DNA from: Gloeopeniophorella convolvens
Lineage: Eukaryota > Basidiomycota > Agaricomycetes > Russulales
DNA: 64,000 nt
Assembly: GCA_022496205.1 (NCBI GenBank)
Contig: WTXD01000023.1
Span: 186,001 to 250,000, forward strand
Reading direction: 5' to 3'
In this document: positions 22,629 through 35,339 of the stretch, piece by piece
Layout of the letters: the number at the start of each line of letters is the position of its first letter
Position numbering within the stretch: position 1 is the first letter of the stretch
The notes under the pieces: model-generated
The model's input: the letters and a program-made list of their open reading frames with translations, nothing else
Databases searched by the model: none
What the model was told of the DNA's origin: nothing
Position numbers and translations under genes: made by a program

Positions 22629-24436
22629 ATGCATGGCTTGCTTCGCTCTGCCCTCTCTCTGCTTGCGCTTAACCCCAGCCAATTGCCTCTCGACTCGAAT
22701 GCGAATGGGGTCCAACTACAGACCCCGCCTGCTCCGGCTGCATTTAGCAAACGAATAGCCATCGTTGGTGGTGGCATGAGCGGCATCTACACGCTGAAGA
22801 CTCTCCTGGCAGATCTCCCACAAGAGGTCACAAAAAGCTGGGAGATCGTGCTGTTCGAGGAGCGCGGTGGTGTTGGCGGTGTATGGTAAGTTTGCTCTCC
22901 CTGTTTCCAGGAGCAGCACACGCTCATCATTGCAGGCTTCCCGACGGAACCGAGCCGCATCCGCCGAACGTGCCTAAGACGCCGCTATACCCGCGTCTCC
23001 GGACAAACACACCCCACCCCATCGGTAAGTGTGCTTCTGGTAGACCCTACACTTCGTATTCGAAATTGACCCAATGCCGCAGTGATGCTTCCTCACTTCC
23101 CGTTCCCTCCCCTAACGCCGTTATATCCGAACCACACATTCGTGCTGCACTACCTCGAGTCCATCGTCTCGCATTGGAACCTGTCCTCGCATGTCCGTCT
23201 GCGCCACGAGGTTCTCGAGACACGATGGGCCGGCACGAACGCCTCCGGACATTGGGCGCTGACTGCACGCGGTGCGGAAGGCGATCTCGTGCACGCAAAG
23301 TTTGATCACCTCATCGTCGCCAACGGGCACAATCGTTACCCCGCCGAACCCTATATTGAGGGTCGCACGGAGTGGGAGACTTCTGTGCCTGGTCGCCTGG
23401 TGCTGCACTCGGTCTACTACCGTGATCCTGAGGCGTACCGTGGGCGTAACGTCATCGTCGTGGGAGGCGGCCCCAGCGGGCGCGACCTCGCGCTGCAAAT
23501 TGTGGGGTCCGCGAACTCGGTGCGTAGTCGTGCGCACGCGGGCCATCCGCGGCTTGTCCTGACACCGCGGCCCCACAGACATATGCCTCAGTACGTACCA
23601 ACCCCGCCTACCCCGACGACTTCCCCGATATTCCCGGCGTGACTCGCGTGCCGGAGATCGCACGCTTTACGCGCGACACCATCGTTTTGAAGGACAACAC
23701 CACGCTCACACACATTGACACCGTCCTCCTCGCGACGGGTTACGACCGGCGCGTCGACTTCCTCGAGGCGGGCGGCGGGCTCACACGCATCCCGCGCGGT
23801 GCACGCGTGCACGATCCCGCCGACGCGCCAGAGCTGACGAACAGTGGGCGGTACATGCGCCCGCTCTTCCGACACGTGCTCTCGCTCGCGCCTACCTACC
23901 CGCTTGGCGCGCTCTACTTCGTCGGCGTGCCGATCATCGTATCCAACGCGATGTCTGACTCCGCACAGGCGCTCTTCGTCGCTCACACGCTCGCAAATCC
24001 CGCACTCCTCGCGCAGCGCAGTACGTTCCTCGCGGACCTCCGCGCGCAGGAGGCGCTTGCGGTGGCCCGCGCCGGGCACGTCGACACCCCGGGGCATCGG
24101 ATCGTCGGCCCGGGTGGTGGGGCAGACTATCAGGACGGGCTTGTTGGGTTCCTGCAACAGCACGGGCTTGGCGGTCGCGGAGGCGTCCCGCCTACAGGAA
24201 CGCCGTTCACAGAGGGTTGGCGCCGCCTCTGTGCAGAGCACACTGCCGGTATGTTGCGTCGTGCGTGGGCGCGCGTTGAGGGTGGAGGCTATAAGGCTAT
24301 ACGTCATTGGCTGCGAGGCGTGCACACTGAGGCACAGTGGGCAAACCTCACGGCGCGGTTGTTAGAATGGGAGAGGCAAAAGGAGGACACAGAGGGCTCG
24401 TACACGCCATCCCCAATGTTTATACCTGACTGGTGA
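22629..24436 (+). CDS. FMO-type flavin-dependent monooxygenase
   Basis: NADPH- and FAD-dependent monooxygenase of the flavin-containing type, oxidising a soft heteroatom or similar small substrate. Exons 22629..22885, 22936..23024, 23083..23519 and 23579..24436 splice to 546 residues. The FAD-binding GxGxxG is VGGGMSG (residues about 42-48), with the family pair GGVGGVW near residue 82. The NADPH-binding motif is VGGGPSGRD, preceded by the FMO-like HSVYYRDPEAYRG, and ATGYD follows. The first 17 residues after the start are hydrophobic and could be a signal or anchor. The start at 22629 is the first ATG in frame. The C-terminal 60 residues have an alanine/glycine-rich stretch. Three GT-AG introns of 50-59 bp are all in agreeing phase. 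Confidence 0.9.
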
Positions 24437-24600
24437 AGGGCCCCACAATCCACATTATCGATGTATCCTAGTTGCCATAGATCTCATATATGTAAGTCAA
24501 GTATGCCGCCGCCTCCTGATTGAATCGCTTGAAGACCACCAAAATAGACTAGTCCCAAAAAGAGATGGGGAAGAGAATGGGCCAGCGATGACGCGGACGC

Positions 24601-25327
24601 TTAATCCCACACTTTCACCACGTTCTTTGCGGCAGCGAGGACCGCCTCATCTCCGCTGAGCATCTCGTCGTCGTCTTCGCCCGTCTCTGCCTCATCGTCA
24701 TCTTCAGAGTAGTCTCCGGCGACAACGCTCTGGGTGTCTGCACGCACAGAGGCACCCTCAAGCCATTCGCTATCGTCCGGATCGTCCTCGGGATTCCCAA
24801 TGCTCTTGAAGATTTCATACAGAGCATCGCGCGGCTCGTCGGTAAGTACCTGAGGTGTCGTGGTCTTCACGCGACCCGCAAGCACGGCTTCGTCGCCACT
24901 TGCAAGGCCCTCGTCGTCCTCATCATCGTCTTCAGAGTCCGACTCTGATTCCCCCTCCATCTGGGCCGAGACGTCCGCCCACTCGCCGTCATCTTCGTCC
25001 TGGCCGTCCTTCTGGATGCCCCTGAAGAGCTCATAGAGCCCAGAATTGCGTGCGCTGCGCGAACGCTCCGGTGTCTGGGACGACTCGGCTCCGTCGTCGA
25101 GGTCCATCTCGGCGTCTGAGTCATGTGGCGGGCCCACCAAGCTGCGGGGCTCAGCAAGCTGCACGGCGTCAGTGCGCTGGGTGATGCTTGCGATCTCAAT
25201 TGCCATAGCGTTATCACTATCAACCTGACGAGTAGAGTGGTTCTAGTGAGGTGAGTACCTGAATTAAAGAATGCAGGAATACCTGGTGAGCACGAGGCGG
25301 AGCGTCGGGGTTCTGGAAGCCGTTCAT
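24601..25327 (-). CDS. Acidic protein with internal duplication
   Basis: Orphan. Exons 25327..25283 and 25224..24601 (58-bp intron) give 222 residues. It contains two tandem modules: LYELFRGIQ followed by an acidic stretch with EWADV, then LYEIFKSIG followed by an acidic stretch with EWLEG. Each module is followed about 40-50 residues later by SGDEAVLA. Asp plus Glu make up roughly a third of the chain, so a nuclear or chaperone-like role is possible but unproven. The duplicated short helix plus acidic tail looks like a repeated peptide-binding or histone-binding element. The first exon is supported only by splice signals; translation could instead start at the methionine at 25206. Confidence 0.7.
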
Positions 25328-25863
25328 GATGGAGCAATACGGCGTCCTGTGCCGATGGCAGGTAGGTGACAAGGGCTGATGGTGGTTCGAGTTTAAGGCT
25401 ATTTGGTGGAAGGAACGATCCGAGGGCATGCGGTTCTCATGATAGGGTTATCGAATAAGGAAGTCTTGCATTGCTCATTGTCGAGGGTCACGCGCATCAC
25501 GCGTCCACTTTATCCAGATTCCACACTCACGCGCTTGGACGCGTATCGACCGGCCCTAAACTGCCCTAAACTGCTCTCTCGGCATCTGCCGCTCTACCCA
25601 CGACAGTCGGTCCCCCTCTTGGCGTTAATCACCCTTTCTCCGAGGCTGGCCACAGGGGATGGTGTCTGTGCTTGTCCTACCACCGGACTGCATTGCACTT
25701 TCCACAGAGACTGCGAAGCTGTGTTCGCCTTCTTTTCATTCCTACCCCTAGAGCCGTTGGCACTGCTTTGCGTTTTCTATGCAGCATACTTGATGCTGTA
25801 ACTGACCAAGGGTACCGTCATACACCCCTAACCTGCATTCCCATCTTGCTCCACCGCTGTTCA

Positions 25864-25869
25864 TATAAA
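25864..25869 (+). promoter_or_regulatory. Putative TATA box
   Basis: TATAAA, 47 bp upstream of the ATG at 25916. The spacing is plausible for a short leader. Confidence 0.4.
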
Positions 25870-25915
25870 CTCTACAAAATCTGTGCTGGCACTTACACGA
25901 ACACACACGTCCATC

Positions 25916-26107
25916 ATGGCTTCACCCATCGCATCTCTACCAACTCGCAGCATCACGGCAGAGGCCGACTCTATGCCTCGTTTGTTTACCCATTGGAAGC
26001 CATCTCTGGCGGCTCCTCCATCACCTCCGCGTCATACCCGTATCACGCTCTTGGTATGCTCATGTTTGGATGAGACGGTTGGTGAAATGCTCAATCTTCG
26101 CATCTAG
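25916..26107 (+). CDS. Possible small orphan protein
   Basis: A 63-codon frame placed shortly after a TATA box, starting MASPIASLPTRSI. It is rich in proline and serine and shows no signal peptide or known domain. A GTATGC at 26054 could be a donor, so the true C-terminus may differ. Weakly supported; it may be a chance frame. Confidence 0.3.
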   Translation: MASPIASLPTRSITAEADSMPRLFTHWKPSLAAPPSPPRHTRITLLVCSCLDETVGEMLNLRI

Positions 26108-28881
26108 ACATTACACAAGGTTGTCGAAAGCGCAAACGTCCGAGCTGAAGCTAGGCTCTTGGCTTCTCATCACAATACCGCCTCATCCTGCACGTCGTCA
26201 CCTAGCACTGTCAGTTCTTCCCTGGGGGAGTCTTAGGCTGGTGTCGGCGACAGCTACCTGGTTGCACAGCCTTGCTACGCAGACGCTATGCGCACGCTGC
26301 GTTCACTCCGCAGGAAGACTACGGCGCTGGATAGTCACTGCATGGCTTCGCTACCCACTTCGGCTCTGGAATGCTCATTATTAGAGGGTCGGGTCGTCGA
26401 CCCGTGTCGCCTGCGGTCTTCTTTCTGACCTTCCGTATATCCTTCCATGAACGTTCATGGCTACTACCGTATTCTTTCGGCCGAGTGCATCGTCTATACT
26501 TACAATAATTACCTAAGTACCATGACTCGTGTATGAACATCTTGCTACCCTAATCTTGTCGAAGTTGAGCGCAAGTCCTGCTCATATCACTCGCAAATTC
26601 TCAGCCGCGCCAGTCATGTGGTTGGAACGCGGTGCGAGTTTCGTTTTCACGGTTCGTCGAGCTGTTACTGAGTTGAGTTCACGATTTGTCTCTGAATATA
26701 ATGAAGTCAAGTGTATTGCTACTTGGCTAAAGTTGGGGTGTTCTGCATGCGGTAGGATATCATCAGCATCATTGAACACGCAATTGGCTCTTGTATCTTG
26801 ACGCGTCTGCGGTAACAGTAGAGAAGCATTGAACCTGGTAGCTTGAACGTGCTCGGTCGATCCGTGGCGCCTCGGCCCCCTGTTTCGTCACGCGCCTCCG
26901 CTCGGGGAGCTGCTCATCATCGATATCACCTCCTCCAGTCGTAGCATGTCCCGACTTCCGCACTTCACAGTAATCGCGTGCCTATCCTACTTGGCCCGAG
27001 CTGAGTACCTTGTTCACCCCTGAAGACGGTCGTGACAGCTGTGAGAAGATAGTTTAGAACGTGGCCCCGTTCGCAAGAAAGCACTGCCGCACGTGATGTA
27101 TGTCCGCCAACTTGTGCTGTGCGACTGCATACCAGCTGCATCTGACTGAATGCAGTCCGCCGGTTTTGTCACCAATCTCGCGCGCGGATGTAGCGTCCCC
27201 TGATTGACGACGCCGTTGAACGATACGGTGAAGCCTCGATAACGCTATGCCCGGAAAGGCCTATAGTAGCTGGGCACCTCAACGCTTCCTGAGTATCCCC
27301 TCGGTGATCCAAGTCACTCTCACATGGCAGTAGCACTTTATGGTATCAGATATTTTTCTATATGGAGATTCAGGTTCCTTTCGAGCAACTTAGTACCGTG
27401 CCTGCCGTGAGCGACGCCGGGCCAGATACAATGCACTCAGCTTCTCTTCCGGGATTCGCCGGAAGAGAAGGCAATGCACTGCAAGTTCCGGAAGTTGACG
27501 GAGAGAAGAGCACAGTGGTTATGGAAGGACGAGCAACGGAGTCCAGAGAAGCGCGTTACGGCAGCCTGAGAGCGAGCACAGGTGGATGTAGCATCTTACC
27601 ACAACAGGGTGAATCAGCCGTCAGGAAAGATTTTAGGATGGAAAACGCCTGGAAGTACCGGTCCATCATCTGGCTGTCAGCATAAGTTGAGATGCTTCAC
27701 GTTGGCATATTGCGAATGGTGGCTGGCAGCATTACGGCAGTTGGCTCGTCAAGCCGGGGCGATGCTCTTGAGTAAGCGCAAAGATCATCTTTGCATTAAC
27801 CCGAGCAACGGGTGCGCGATTGTGGATGGATCACGGTGAGAATACTATGGCGGATAGACGAAGTTTGAATGAGGCTGTGGCCCCGGCTCGATGGGAGAAG
27901 CTGAGCAAGACCGATCGGGAGATGCCGAGCAACAACGTGTGGCCTCGGCGGCTGCCGGCCTCGGTTTTCCCATTCGGTTAGAGAACTGGCTGATCCCGAA
28001 CCACCTCGGACAGGTCAAGTAGGGTCAAGTACTCAAGTACTCACTTAGTACGCTACGGATCTTGCATGCCTCTGAAACGGTGCGCTTGGCTGCTATTTAA
28101 GATGAAATATTCGAACTCACCTCGCTGGCTATCAGAGAGAACTACATATCTCACATCTATCTTAGGGCGGCCAACCGTCCAATACTCGTTCTAAGTTCCG
28201 GCTCAGACAGGGAGACACTGGGTAGAGACTCTTAAATTCTTATCCATCTTGCGAATCATCCCAGCCTGGAGGATCGCAAGTAATCTGTGTGCTTTCTCTT
28301 CAATATCTCCCTACAGGACCGACCGGAGGGAGTCCGTAACTGGCGTCCAGATGAGCCCCCATCACCAGCTACCGCTGGGTTCTTCAGCTGCGATCCGTTC
28401 TTCCTTCTTTCTCCAGCTCAAGCTCACGACGCAGAAATCACCAGCTCATTCTATACCTGTGCACCCTGAGGCGTTCAATCCTGCTATCCAACTACAGCAT
28501 CACATTACCTATTCGGTGGCGTTGGGCTCTTTCGTACTGCCGCGCGCTCTGGCTCCAATCCAGTCACGACCATGATAGTGCTGCAGCTCTACTATCGCCC
28601 ATCTGTTAATAGCGTTGCGCTTGTCGCGCTTCTATCATCTGGTCGCACAGTTCCGATCAGCATTAAGATTACCGGTAAGAGCCCTCATCTCAATGTCTTT
28701 ACTTAACACCGATCACAAATTGTCGAGCAAATATGAATCATTACTATCGATAAGTGCTATGCTACTACGTGGCTCGCACCCTTTCTCTCCTACCCCAGCT
28801 TGCCATCTTCGTCATCAGTCCGGTTGCACCATCCCGTCCTTTCCCGCAATCTACCTATCTCGACCCTCTCATCGCCGAAGT

Positions 28882-29481
28882 CTACTGATCGCCTCTATGA
28901 GCGCGGGCACGGACAGGTCCTGACGGTGTCGGTGAGCCTGGCGATACCGGCGCGGGCCTGGAGTTGCGGCTGTCGCGGCACTCCGGGTGGCGGCAATCCC
29001 ATTTCGAGCAGGGCGTAAACACGCTTCCGTCATGGTTATCCCACTCGGAAGATAGTTTCGGGGTACGGCTACCGCTGTTGCTAGCGCCTTCTACTGACGG
29101 AGAGAACGTGGGCCGCGGGGGCGTTTTGGGAAGGACGAGCATGGAGGTGGTGGGCCAGTGCGGAGCGCCCGCAGGCTCCGGCTCCGGGCCGTTGGGCGGC
29201 AGTACGAGGCTACCCGGGACCGCTGGTTTGGGACGCGCGTTTGCCTCCACCAGCTGCAGCCTGTTGAACTCATGCGGCGTCGAATTTGTGGTGGTGTTCT
29301 CCATCTGGGACTCCTGCCGTGCGTGACTCGCGATATAGTCGCGGGCATAGCTGGACTTCACATCGTCGAAGTCTTCGTCCGAGTCTTCAGGTAACGATAT
29401 CGTGTCCAGGTAATGTTCAGCGGGATCTTCCCGGAAGGGGAGTAAGAAAGGCTGATTGGAGTACGGAGATGAGAAGTGCAT
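28882..29481 (-). CDS. Orphan proline/serine-rich protein
   Basis: Single-exon frame of 199 codons beginning MHFSSPYSNQPFLLPF. It is acidic near residue 35 (PEDSDEDFDD), then proline- and serine-rich with PPNGPEPEP, and ends basic with several arginines. One C-x-x-x-x-C-x-x-x-x-C pattern (CSKWDCRHPEC) might bind metal. A TATA-like TATAAAAA on the minus strand at about 29596-29603 is some 115 bp upstream, which supports a real gene. Function unknown. Confidence 0.55.
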   Translation of the reverse strand: MHFSSPYSNQPFLLPFREDPAEHYLDTISLPEDSDEDFDDVKSSYARDYIASHARQESQMENTTTNSTPHEFNRLQLVEANARPKPAVPGSLVLPPNGPEPEPAGAPHWPTTSMLVLPKTPPRPTFSPSVEGASNSGSRTPKLSSEWDNHDGSVFTPCSKWDCRHPECRDSRNSRPAPVSPGSPTPSGPVRARAHRGDQ

Positions 29482-29595
29482 GATTCAGTGGGTAGTGATG
29501 GAGAAGTCTTTGGGTGAGATTAGACCAATTAGTTCGGAGAGATACGTGGGGCGGAAAATGTGCGATTGGATGAGCCTTGAGAGTGCAACAGCGGT

Positions 29596-29603
29596 TTTTA
29601 TAG
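29596..29603 (-). promoter_or_regulatory. Putative TATA box of the 28.9-kb orphan
   Basis: TATAAAAA on the minus strand about 115 bp before the start codon at 29481. Confidence 0.45.
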
Positions 29604-31691
29604 CATCGCGAATAAAGTTGGGACTCTGAGTGCCGTTCGGTGATACATATCAGTCTCCGACGCACGTTTACAAAGGAGGGCTGGCCGTCGAACGACGGGC
29701 GGGGGGCTCAGGAGGCGCGCCCGCCACCGTGTCTCGCCACTCAAAGACTCCACCGCGGATGGATAGCACTGCCTCGGCAGCAGAGAGCAACAAGGCAGCC
29801 ACCCGTTGTTAACGCCCGCCTATTCCTTTGTCCTATCTATGCGTATTTTGGGTATCTCGGGGACAGCAGCCGCACGCCATCGAGTTCCGGAGAAAAGGCC
29901 CCAGCCACCTACTCTGCGGAGTCTGTAATTGCCAACCTTTGTTATTCCTCGAAATGCCCCTGGAGCCAACCTTTGATAGCCCAACGAGAGAGAAATTGAA
30001 GGGCGATTGAAAGATACAGGTCCTGGGCAGTATGCTGGTTTGGGCTAAAACAAGGACGTAACGTCAGGCCATGTAGTTAGCGAACTGCTTGCGAGCCGTG
30101 ACAGTAACCACCTATTAACCCACGCCGGTTGTTGTCCCTTCTGTAGTAGAGTGTAAACAGGTCGCCAAAAAACAGGCAGACATGTGATGCAAACCGAGCT
30201 GCAGTTCACTAGAGTCACCGACTCAGCGCACGGAGAATGACAGCAACAGCGTACGTCCCGGCACGGCCCTCTGAATCAAAGCGCAAATGAAACCTTCTCA
30301 GCGGATGGCGGCATGAAGGGAAAGCCTTACGATGGTTGAAGACATCAAGGCCGAGCGAAGAACCGGAACGGCGCCAGATGCGTGTATCGGGTGCGCTGCA
30401 GCACCTCCGATTCGTATGATGGAGTATAGATGACAACTGGCTTAGGGAGATTGTCAACTAGCGCCAATGTGAGTCAGACTAAGAGAACCGGGGTCACTGC
30501 GCTTCCTCCCCCCGCTACTCCTTGCCACAGTAGTGCTGCAAGAGCCCACGCCGGCGGCGTCCCGGCATCAATTACGAGTCACAAGGTGAGAAAAAAACGA
30601 TGCGCGTGGTGTCCGCGTGGAAGTGGTATGACAGAGTGAACCTCCGATAGCTGCCAGCCTCTGACTCGGTGTTCTGCCGTAGAATTACGTCGAGCCAAGC
30701 AGCAGTTGAGACGGAGTGGGAGGCGCGAATACCGGAAGAAAAGGGATCACTGTCAGCATCTAGTATCTCTGATATTACATAGAGTGTACTGTTGCGTCGA
30801 GTGCGGACGCAGAACCAACAACCGCAGGTGGGGTGGGCGGACTCGTGACGGGGTTCGACGATGAATGGGTCTGGTGGCTGCCAACCGTCACGGGCCACGA
30901 TCAGGAAAACGCTGAGCCATTTTGACAGAGCTCCGACAGAGCTGAAGAAAGCCATGCACGCCACTGAGGCGCGGGGCTCTAGGCATGCAAATTGAGTAGT
31001 CGGGACCAAAGGTATAGTGGTGGATGTTGTCCATCCCTACTAGATGAGGAGTCGTCCGAGTCGAGGGCCCGGGTCGCGACTCGCGCCTGGTCGCGTCGGC
31101 AACTTGTCGGCAACGGCCTTTGTTGGGCCGGCCCGATTTGGCGGTGGCTGCCACGTGTTCGCGTGCGCGTGATCCATCGCCGTCGCCGTCGCCACCGCCG
31201 CCAACCGCCGACGCCGACGCCGCCGCCATGCTCGAGTCGCTGATCAATATTTCAGTTGTGACCAGAGACTCTCGTCCACCACGTCAAGCATTGACCAGCG
31301 GTCAATTACCGTTCTGCAATGTCAGTGACGCTCGCCATCGGTACCCTACTCTCTTCAACGACCTACTCTGGATAATCTATCCTGCGGTACCTTTCCCTGT
31401 TCCCCAAATGTCTGTGTCAATGCGGAATCGCCACCACCGCGTAGCCGAAATGGCCGATCCCATGATGTACCCCGCCGCCGCCACACCGGGCAGCGACACG
31501 GCGTCGCGGGTGTGGTTGAGGATGCTTCTTGTGGATTTGGTACGTCCTTCCAACCACAAATCATTGTGCGGGAGCTGATTAGAGCTGATTGCAACGGACA
31601 CAGTCCCACCCGCCAGACGTGTCTTAAAAGCCCTGCCACGACAAGAGTCCTCACATCCCGCACCCACTATCAGACCGCCAGAGACTTGCTC
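29604..31691. other. Gene-poor interval
   Basis: About 2.1 kb without a supported gene. A GCC/GCCGAC-rich stretch lies at about 31170-31228. Overlapping open frames on both strands of 80-150 codons here look like consequences of local GC bias. Confidence 0.45.
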
Positions 31692-32822
31692 ATGTCGTAC
31701 TCGAGCACTTACATTGCCTCTGCGCCACCTCGTCACTTGCGTGACGAAATAGGACCCAGAGTATTCCATCGCCCTTCGGAGTCACCGAACGCCGTGTCCT
31801 TCACAAACCAGGTAGGATGACCGTTTTCACCGTCACACCTTCCCGACGTCTTTCTCATATATCTCGTTCAGGCCTCGAATTACAGATTCATAGATAGTCC
31901 AACTCGCTCGATTGGCTCGCAGCCGCGTGTAGTCCCGGGCTTATCTCAACACGTCTCGGCAGCTCTGAGCACCGACTGTGAAGCTTCCAGAGTTTGTTCA
32001 TCATTAAGGGATGAGCTTATTGCCGCACTCCTGGCCGAGGGGTTGGCCCTCGGGATCGCTGCGAAGAAGACATATCCTTCACCTCATCACCGTTGGTCGG
32101 GCCATCGAGGCCGCAAGGACACATTCTACTCGCCATCGCCGACTGATTACCTCCCGATCCAAACTCACACCTCCGGAGTCCATGCAGCCACTGTGGTAAC
32201 TCCGCCGAAGGCTGAGGAACAGGGACTGAATGGCCACCTCATCCAATTTCAGCGTCTATCCCTCTCCAGCTCATCTTCCCGGTCAGGTTCCTCTCTATCG
32301 AGCGATGGTGGTAGACCATCTCGTGTGGCCATTTCTGCGAAGGCAACGTCCAAACTCTATTACAAGACACCGACTTTCATCCAATCTCCGCACCCTGATG
32401 AGCTTCCCCCTCCGCCCCCTATATTCCGAACGCAGCAGCGACCTGGAGATGTTTATCGTTCAGCTGCTCCGCTCGCATCGGATCTCTGGAGTGAAACGAA
32501 AGGCAATGTAAGCCCATCTCTCCACCAGACTTCCAGTCGCGCGCTTACAGGGTATTCCTGCCTCGGCGCTACCATGTTTCAGTCTCTGCGTGCTGGCGTG
32601 GGGTCATCAGAGGAGCTCAAGCGCCCACTGCGATCCAACCTTTCAGTTGATTACGACCGCATGTACAACGCGCCTTCCCCGTCAGCACCCGGTTTTCCCC
32701 TGCTCCCGTTGCACTGGCTTGAACCACAAGCCGCCTACTGTGACGTCCCCATCTTATCCCCGACGCCAAGGTATGCCTACAAGACGGCTACCATCCTACT
32801 CCCGGCATCACTCAATAAGTGA
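31692..32822 (+). CDS. Orphan serine/proline-rich protein
   Basis: Two exons, 31692..31811 and 31872..32822, joined in phase 0 by a 60-bp intron, give 356 residues. The long second exon has no stop for 950 bp. A short helical part near residue 85 (LRDELIAALLAEGLALGIAAKK) is followed by a disordered, serine-rich region (SLSSSSSRSGSSLSS), a PPPPP stretch and a tyrosine/proline-rich C-terminus. No recognised domain or signal peptide. The first exon is inferred from a well-placed ATG and donor; the second exon is the stronger part of the call. A regulatory or scaffold role is possible but not shown. Confidence 0.55.
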
Positions 32823-34801
32823 AACACCCTCCCGGTCATGTCATGGCTGGCGACGCTCTGCATAAAGGAGAACCCAAACGGATCACCGTTGGCCCACCTC
32901 AATGTTATTACATTTACCCGTTCTCCCCAGATCGCTTCAAGCGGCGGTAGGTTGACTGAGGGTTCGAGTTGGGGATACCGGTGCTGGGGAGGGCCGATTG
33001 AACGCAGTGTCAGAATTCTGGAACTCCAGATGTACGCTTACGCCTTTGCTCCTGCGAAGTTGAATGATATCCTTGATCAGCCTCGCGACTCAGAGCAGCG
33101 AACTTAATCCGGCAGTACGGTCCGAGAGACTCTTGGGGTAGTACGCGCTGCTTCTGAAGGAGCCATGAGCCCGCAGGTAGCAAAGTTACCGTTGCCCCGT
33201 GCCAATCATCTCGGTGTAAATCTGCCGCACACAACAGGGTGCAGACCAATAGTACAGACTCGATCGACCTGAAATACTATTCTTCCAGCGTCGGTTCTCT
33301 GGTATCGTCTATGACGTTCGTCCTTCTCCCATCTCTCGCCTCCAGAGGACTTAGTATCACGGACTTCCCTCATTTAGCGTCGCTTCCTGAGACTGCCGAT
33401 ATCTCAGAAGCACTTACCGAATTTACGGCGTTGTGCTGCTGCCTCTACTCGTACAACCCGAACTTGTTGTGCTTACTCGTCAAGCCGAAATGACGGAATT
33501 CCAGAGGTATGACTCTTGCTTTAGGACGAACAGCCTTGGAACAGTGCATCACTGATGTTACTTTTCTGGAATCTAGACTTACCAAGTGTTCTTGGCGTGC
33601 CCGTCTTCTCGGACCAAGACGCAAACCCAAATGCTACAAGTTTCTCACGTGAAAAGGGCAGCACGGAAGTAAAGCGGCCAGTAAGTCAACCCTATCTTAT
33701 GTTCACACTGCAGTTGGCGTGATTCACGGAGACTATTGTAGCAGCCTCCATCTTGTTAACTACCGCATACACTGCATTCTACACTCTGGGACCACCGGAA
33801 CTGGTTTGTTGTGCCACAGAAAATCTTATGATCGGAAGTGCCAAAGTGGTACACCCATAAGATAGCTTTGGCACACCTTCCATGGATGTTTCGACGGGCT
33901 TCACTGCCGCCACGTCCTCTGCGTGCGTGATGTTTGATCGCTCAGGGTCTTTTAGCTCGCCGAATGCTTAATGACAATGGTGTGATGTCGCCGCTTCACG
34001 CCGAGCCCTATTGGCCTTGTCTGCTTCAGGCATTGGTGAAAATACATCTGTATCAAAGCCCAGGGATGTTCTTCGTTGAATGCAATCGTGATTTAGGCTT
34101 AACCGCATATTTCGACAGCGGACAACGAGCGCCTACATCTAAACAACGTGGACTTCTCAAACGGGAACCAGATTCGGTGTGTCGGGGCACGCTGCTTATG
34201 TCAAGACGCACCGGTACTTCCACAGCGGCGAGAGATAGTGATGCGAATGCGGTATGACCGCGACAGTGCCATACTACAAGTGCCGTGACATGAGCTTGTC
34301 CAGAAGTTATAGAGGGGTGCAACTATTTCAGGCTAGAGAGCGCTTGCAACGTAGCCGTCCAACGGTCCCTCTTGTCTTCTGAATATTCCCCCTTCGGATT
34401 TTTCATGCTCTTCAATCATCCGCACTTGACGATAGCGCCCCTATCACGAATTCACCGTAGCTTCGATGAACCTCACTTCCCCCTTGAGTCCATGACACGG
34501 AGCTCACAAAATCACCGATTCCAAGAACTGGTTGAAGGAAGGGCGATTACGACCTGCGAATCGATGGGACAGCCTGGGCTACACGGACGGCCTGGTCCAC
34601 CCGTTATCATCATGCCCACCGCGTATTACCTATGACCCTCCCATTCATTCATGGCAGACTATCAGACGGGACGCTATAACGGTGTGGCTCACATGAGGCA
34701 TCAATCGATTTGCTCAAATACCAGCGCAACAAGCCCCCCCTCCTCACCACCCACCCACTCTCGAGCACATACACACACACCCTATACAACCACCGACTCA
34801 A
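32823..34801. other. Gene-poor interval
   Basis: About 2 kb with frames of 60-107 codons and no domain or splice support. The last 120 bp are rich in C and CA and probably belong to the promoter and leader of the thioredoxin-fold gene. Confidence 0.5.
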
Positions 34802-35339
34802 ATGGCCATCCAAGAAGTCACCACCGCTGAGGCATTCCGCGCCGTCGTGAGTGCACCCAGGACCAGCGGTGCATGCTGTGCGCCACGACTGACCCGCCCC
34901 CCATCGCCGCCCGCCGGCCCCAGATCAGCCAACACCAAGTCGTTGTGATATTCTTCACCGTGGGCCCCTGGGGCCGTGTCCGCACGCGAATTATGACGTT
35001 CCTGGAGGGGCTCTCCGAGGACAGCAACTACAGCGGCGTCACGTTCGTCTTCGCCAACACCAAGGACTATCCCAACGTCGCCACCGAGGCTGGCATCCAA
35101 GAGGTGCGCTCGTCATAGGCAACGGCCGTACACTGTCGGGGCTGACTTCTGGCTTGCGCACTACGGGACAGGCCCCCATGTTCGTCACGTACAAGAACGG
35201 CAGGACGTACGACCAGCTCCTCCGTGTCGACGAGGTCCAGCTCTTGGTGCGGTCTTTTTTCCACCGCCTGCGCTGTCGTCAGTTTAATCAACCAATTTTT
35301 TCACGGTAGACCCTCATCCATGAGACCATGGAAGCTTAG
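34802..35339 (+). CDS. Thioredoxin-fold protein without redox cysteines
   Basis: Exons 34802..34846, 34924..35103, 35172..35246 and 35310..35339 give 109 residues, the size of a single thioredoxin domain. The second exon has the beta strand HQVVVIFFTVGPWG, where a thioredoxin would have WCGPC; here the residues are GPWGRVR and no cysteine occurs anywhere in the chain. The cis-proline loop is kept as APMFVTYKNG, followed by a helix. The fold therefore seems intact but dithiol chemistry is impossible; it may be a binding or scaffold member. The start at 34802 opens with MAIQEVTTAEAFRAV, a normal thioredoxin beginning. Confidence 0.82.

Larger units (their letters stand above)
25328..28881. other. 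Gene-poor interval with one possible small gene
   Basis: About 3.5 kb. Apart from the possible small gene at 25,916, the open frames of 60-108 codons show no domains or splice support. No RNA gene seen. Confidence 0.45.
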
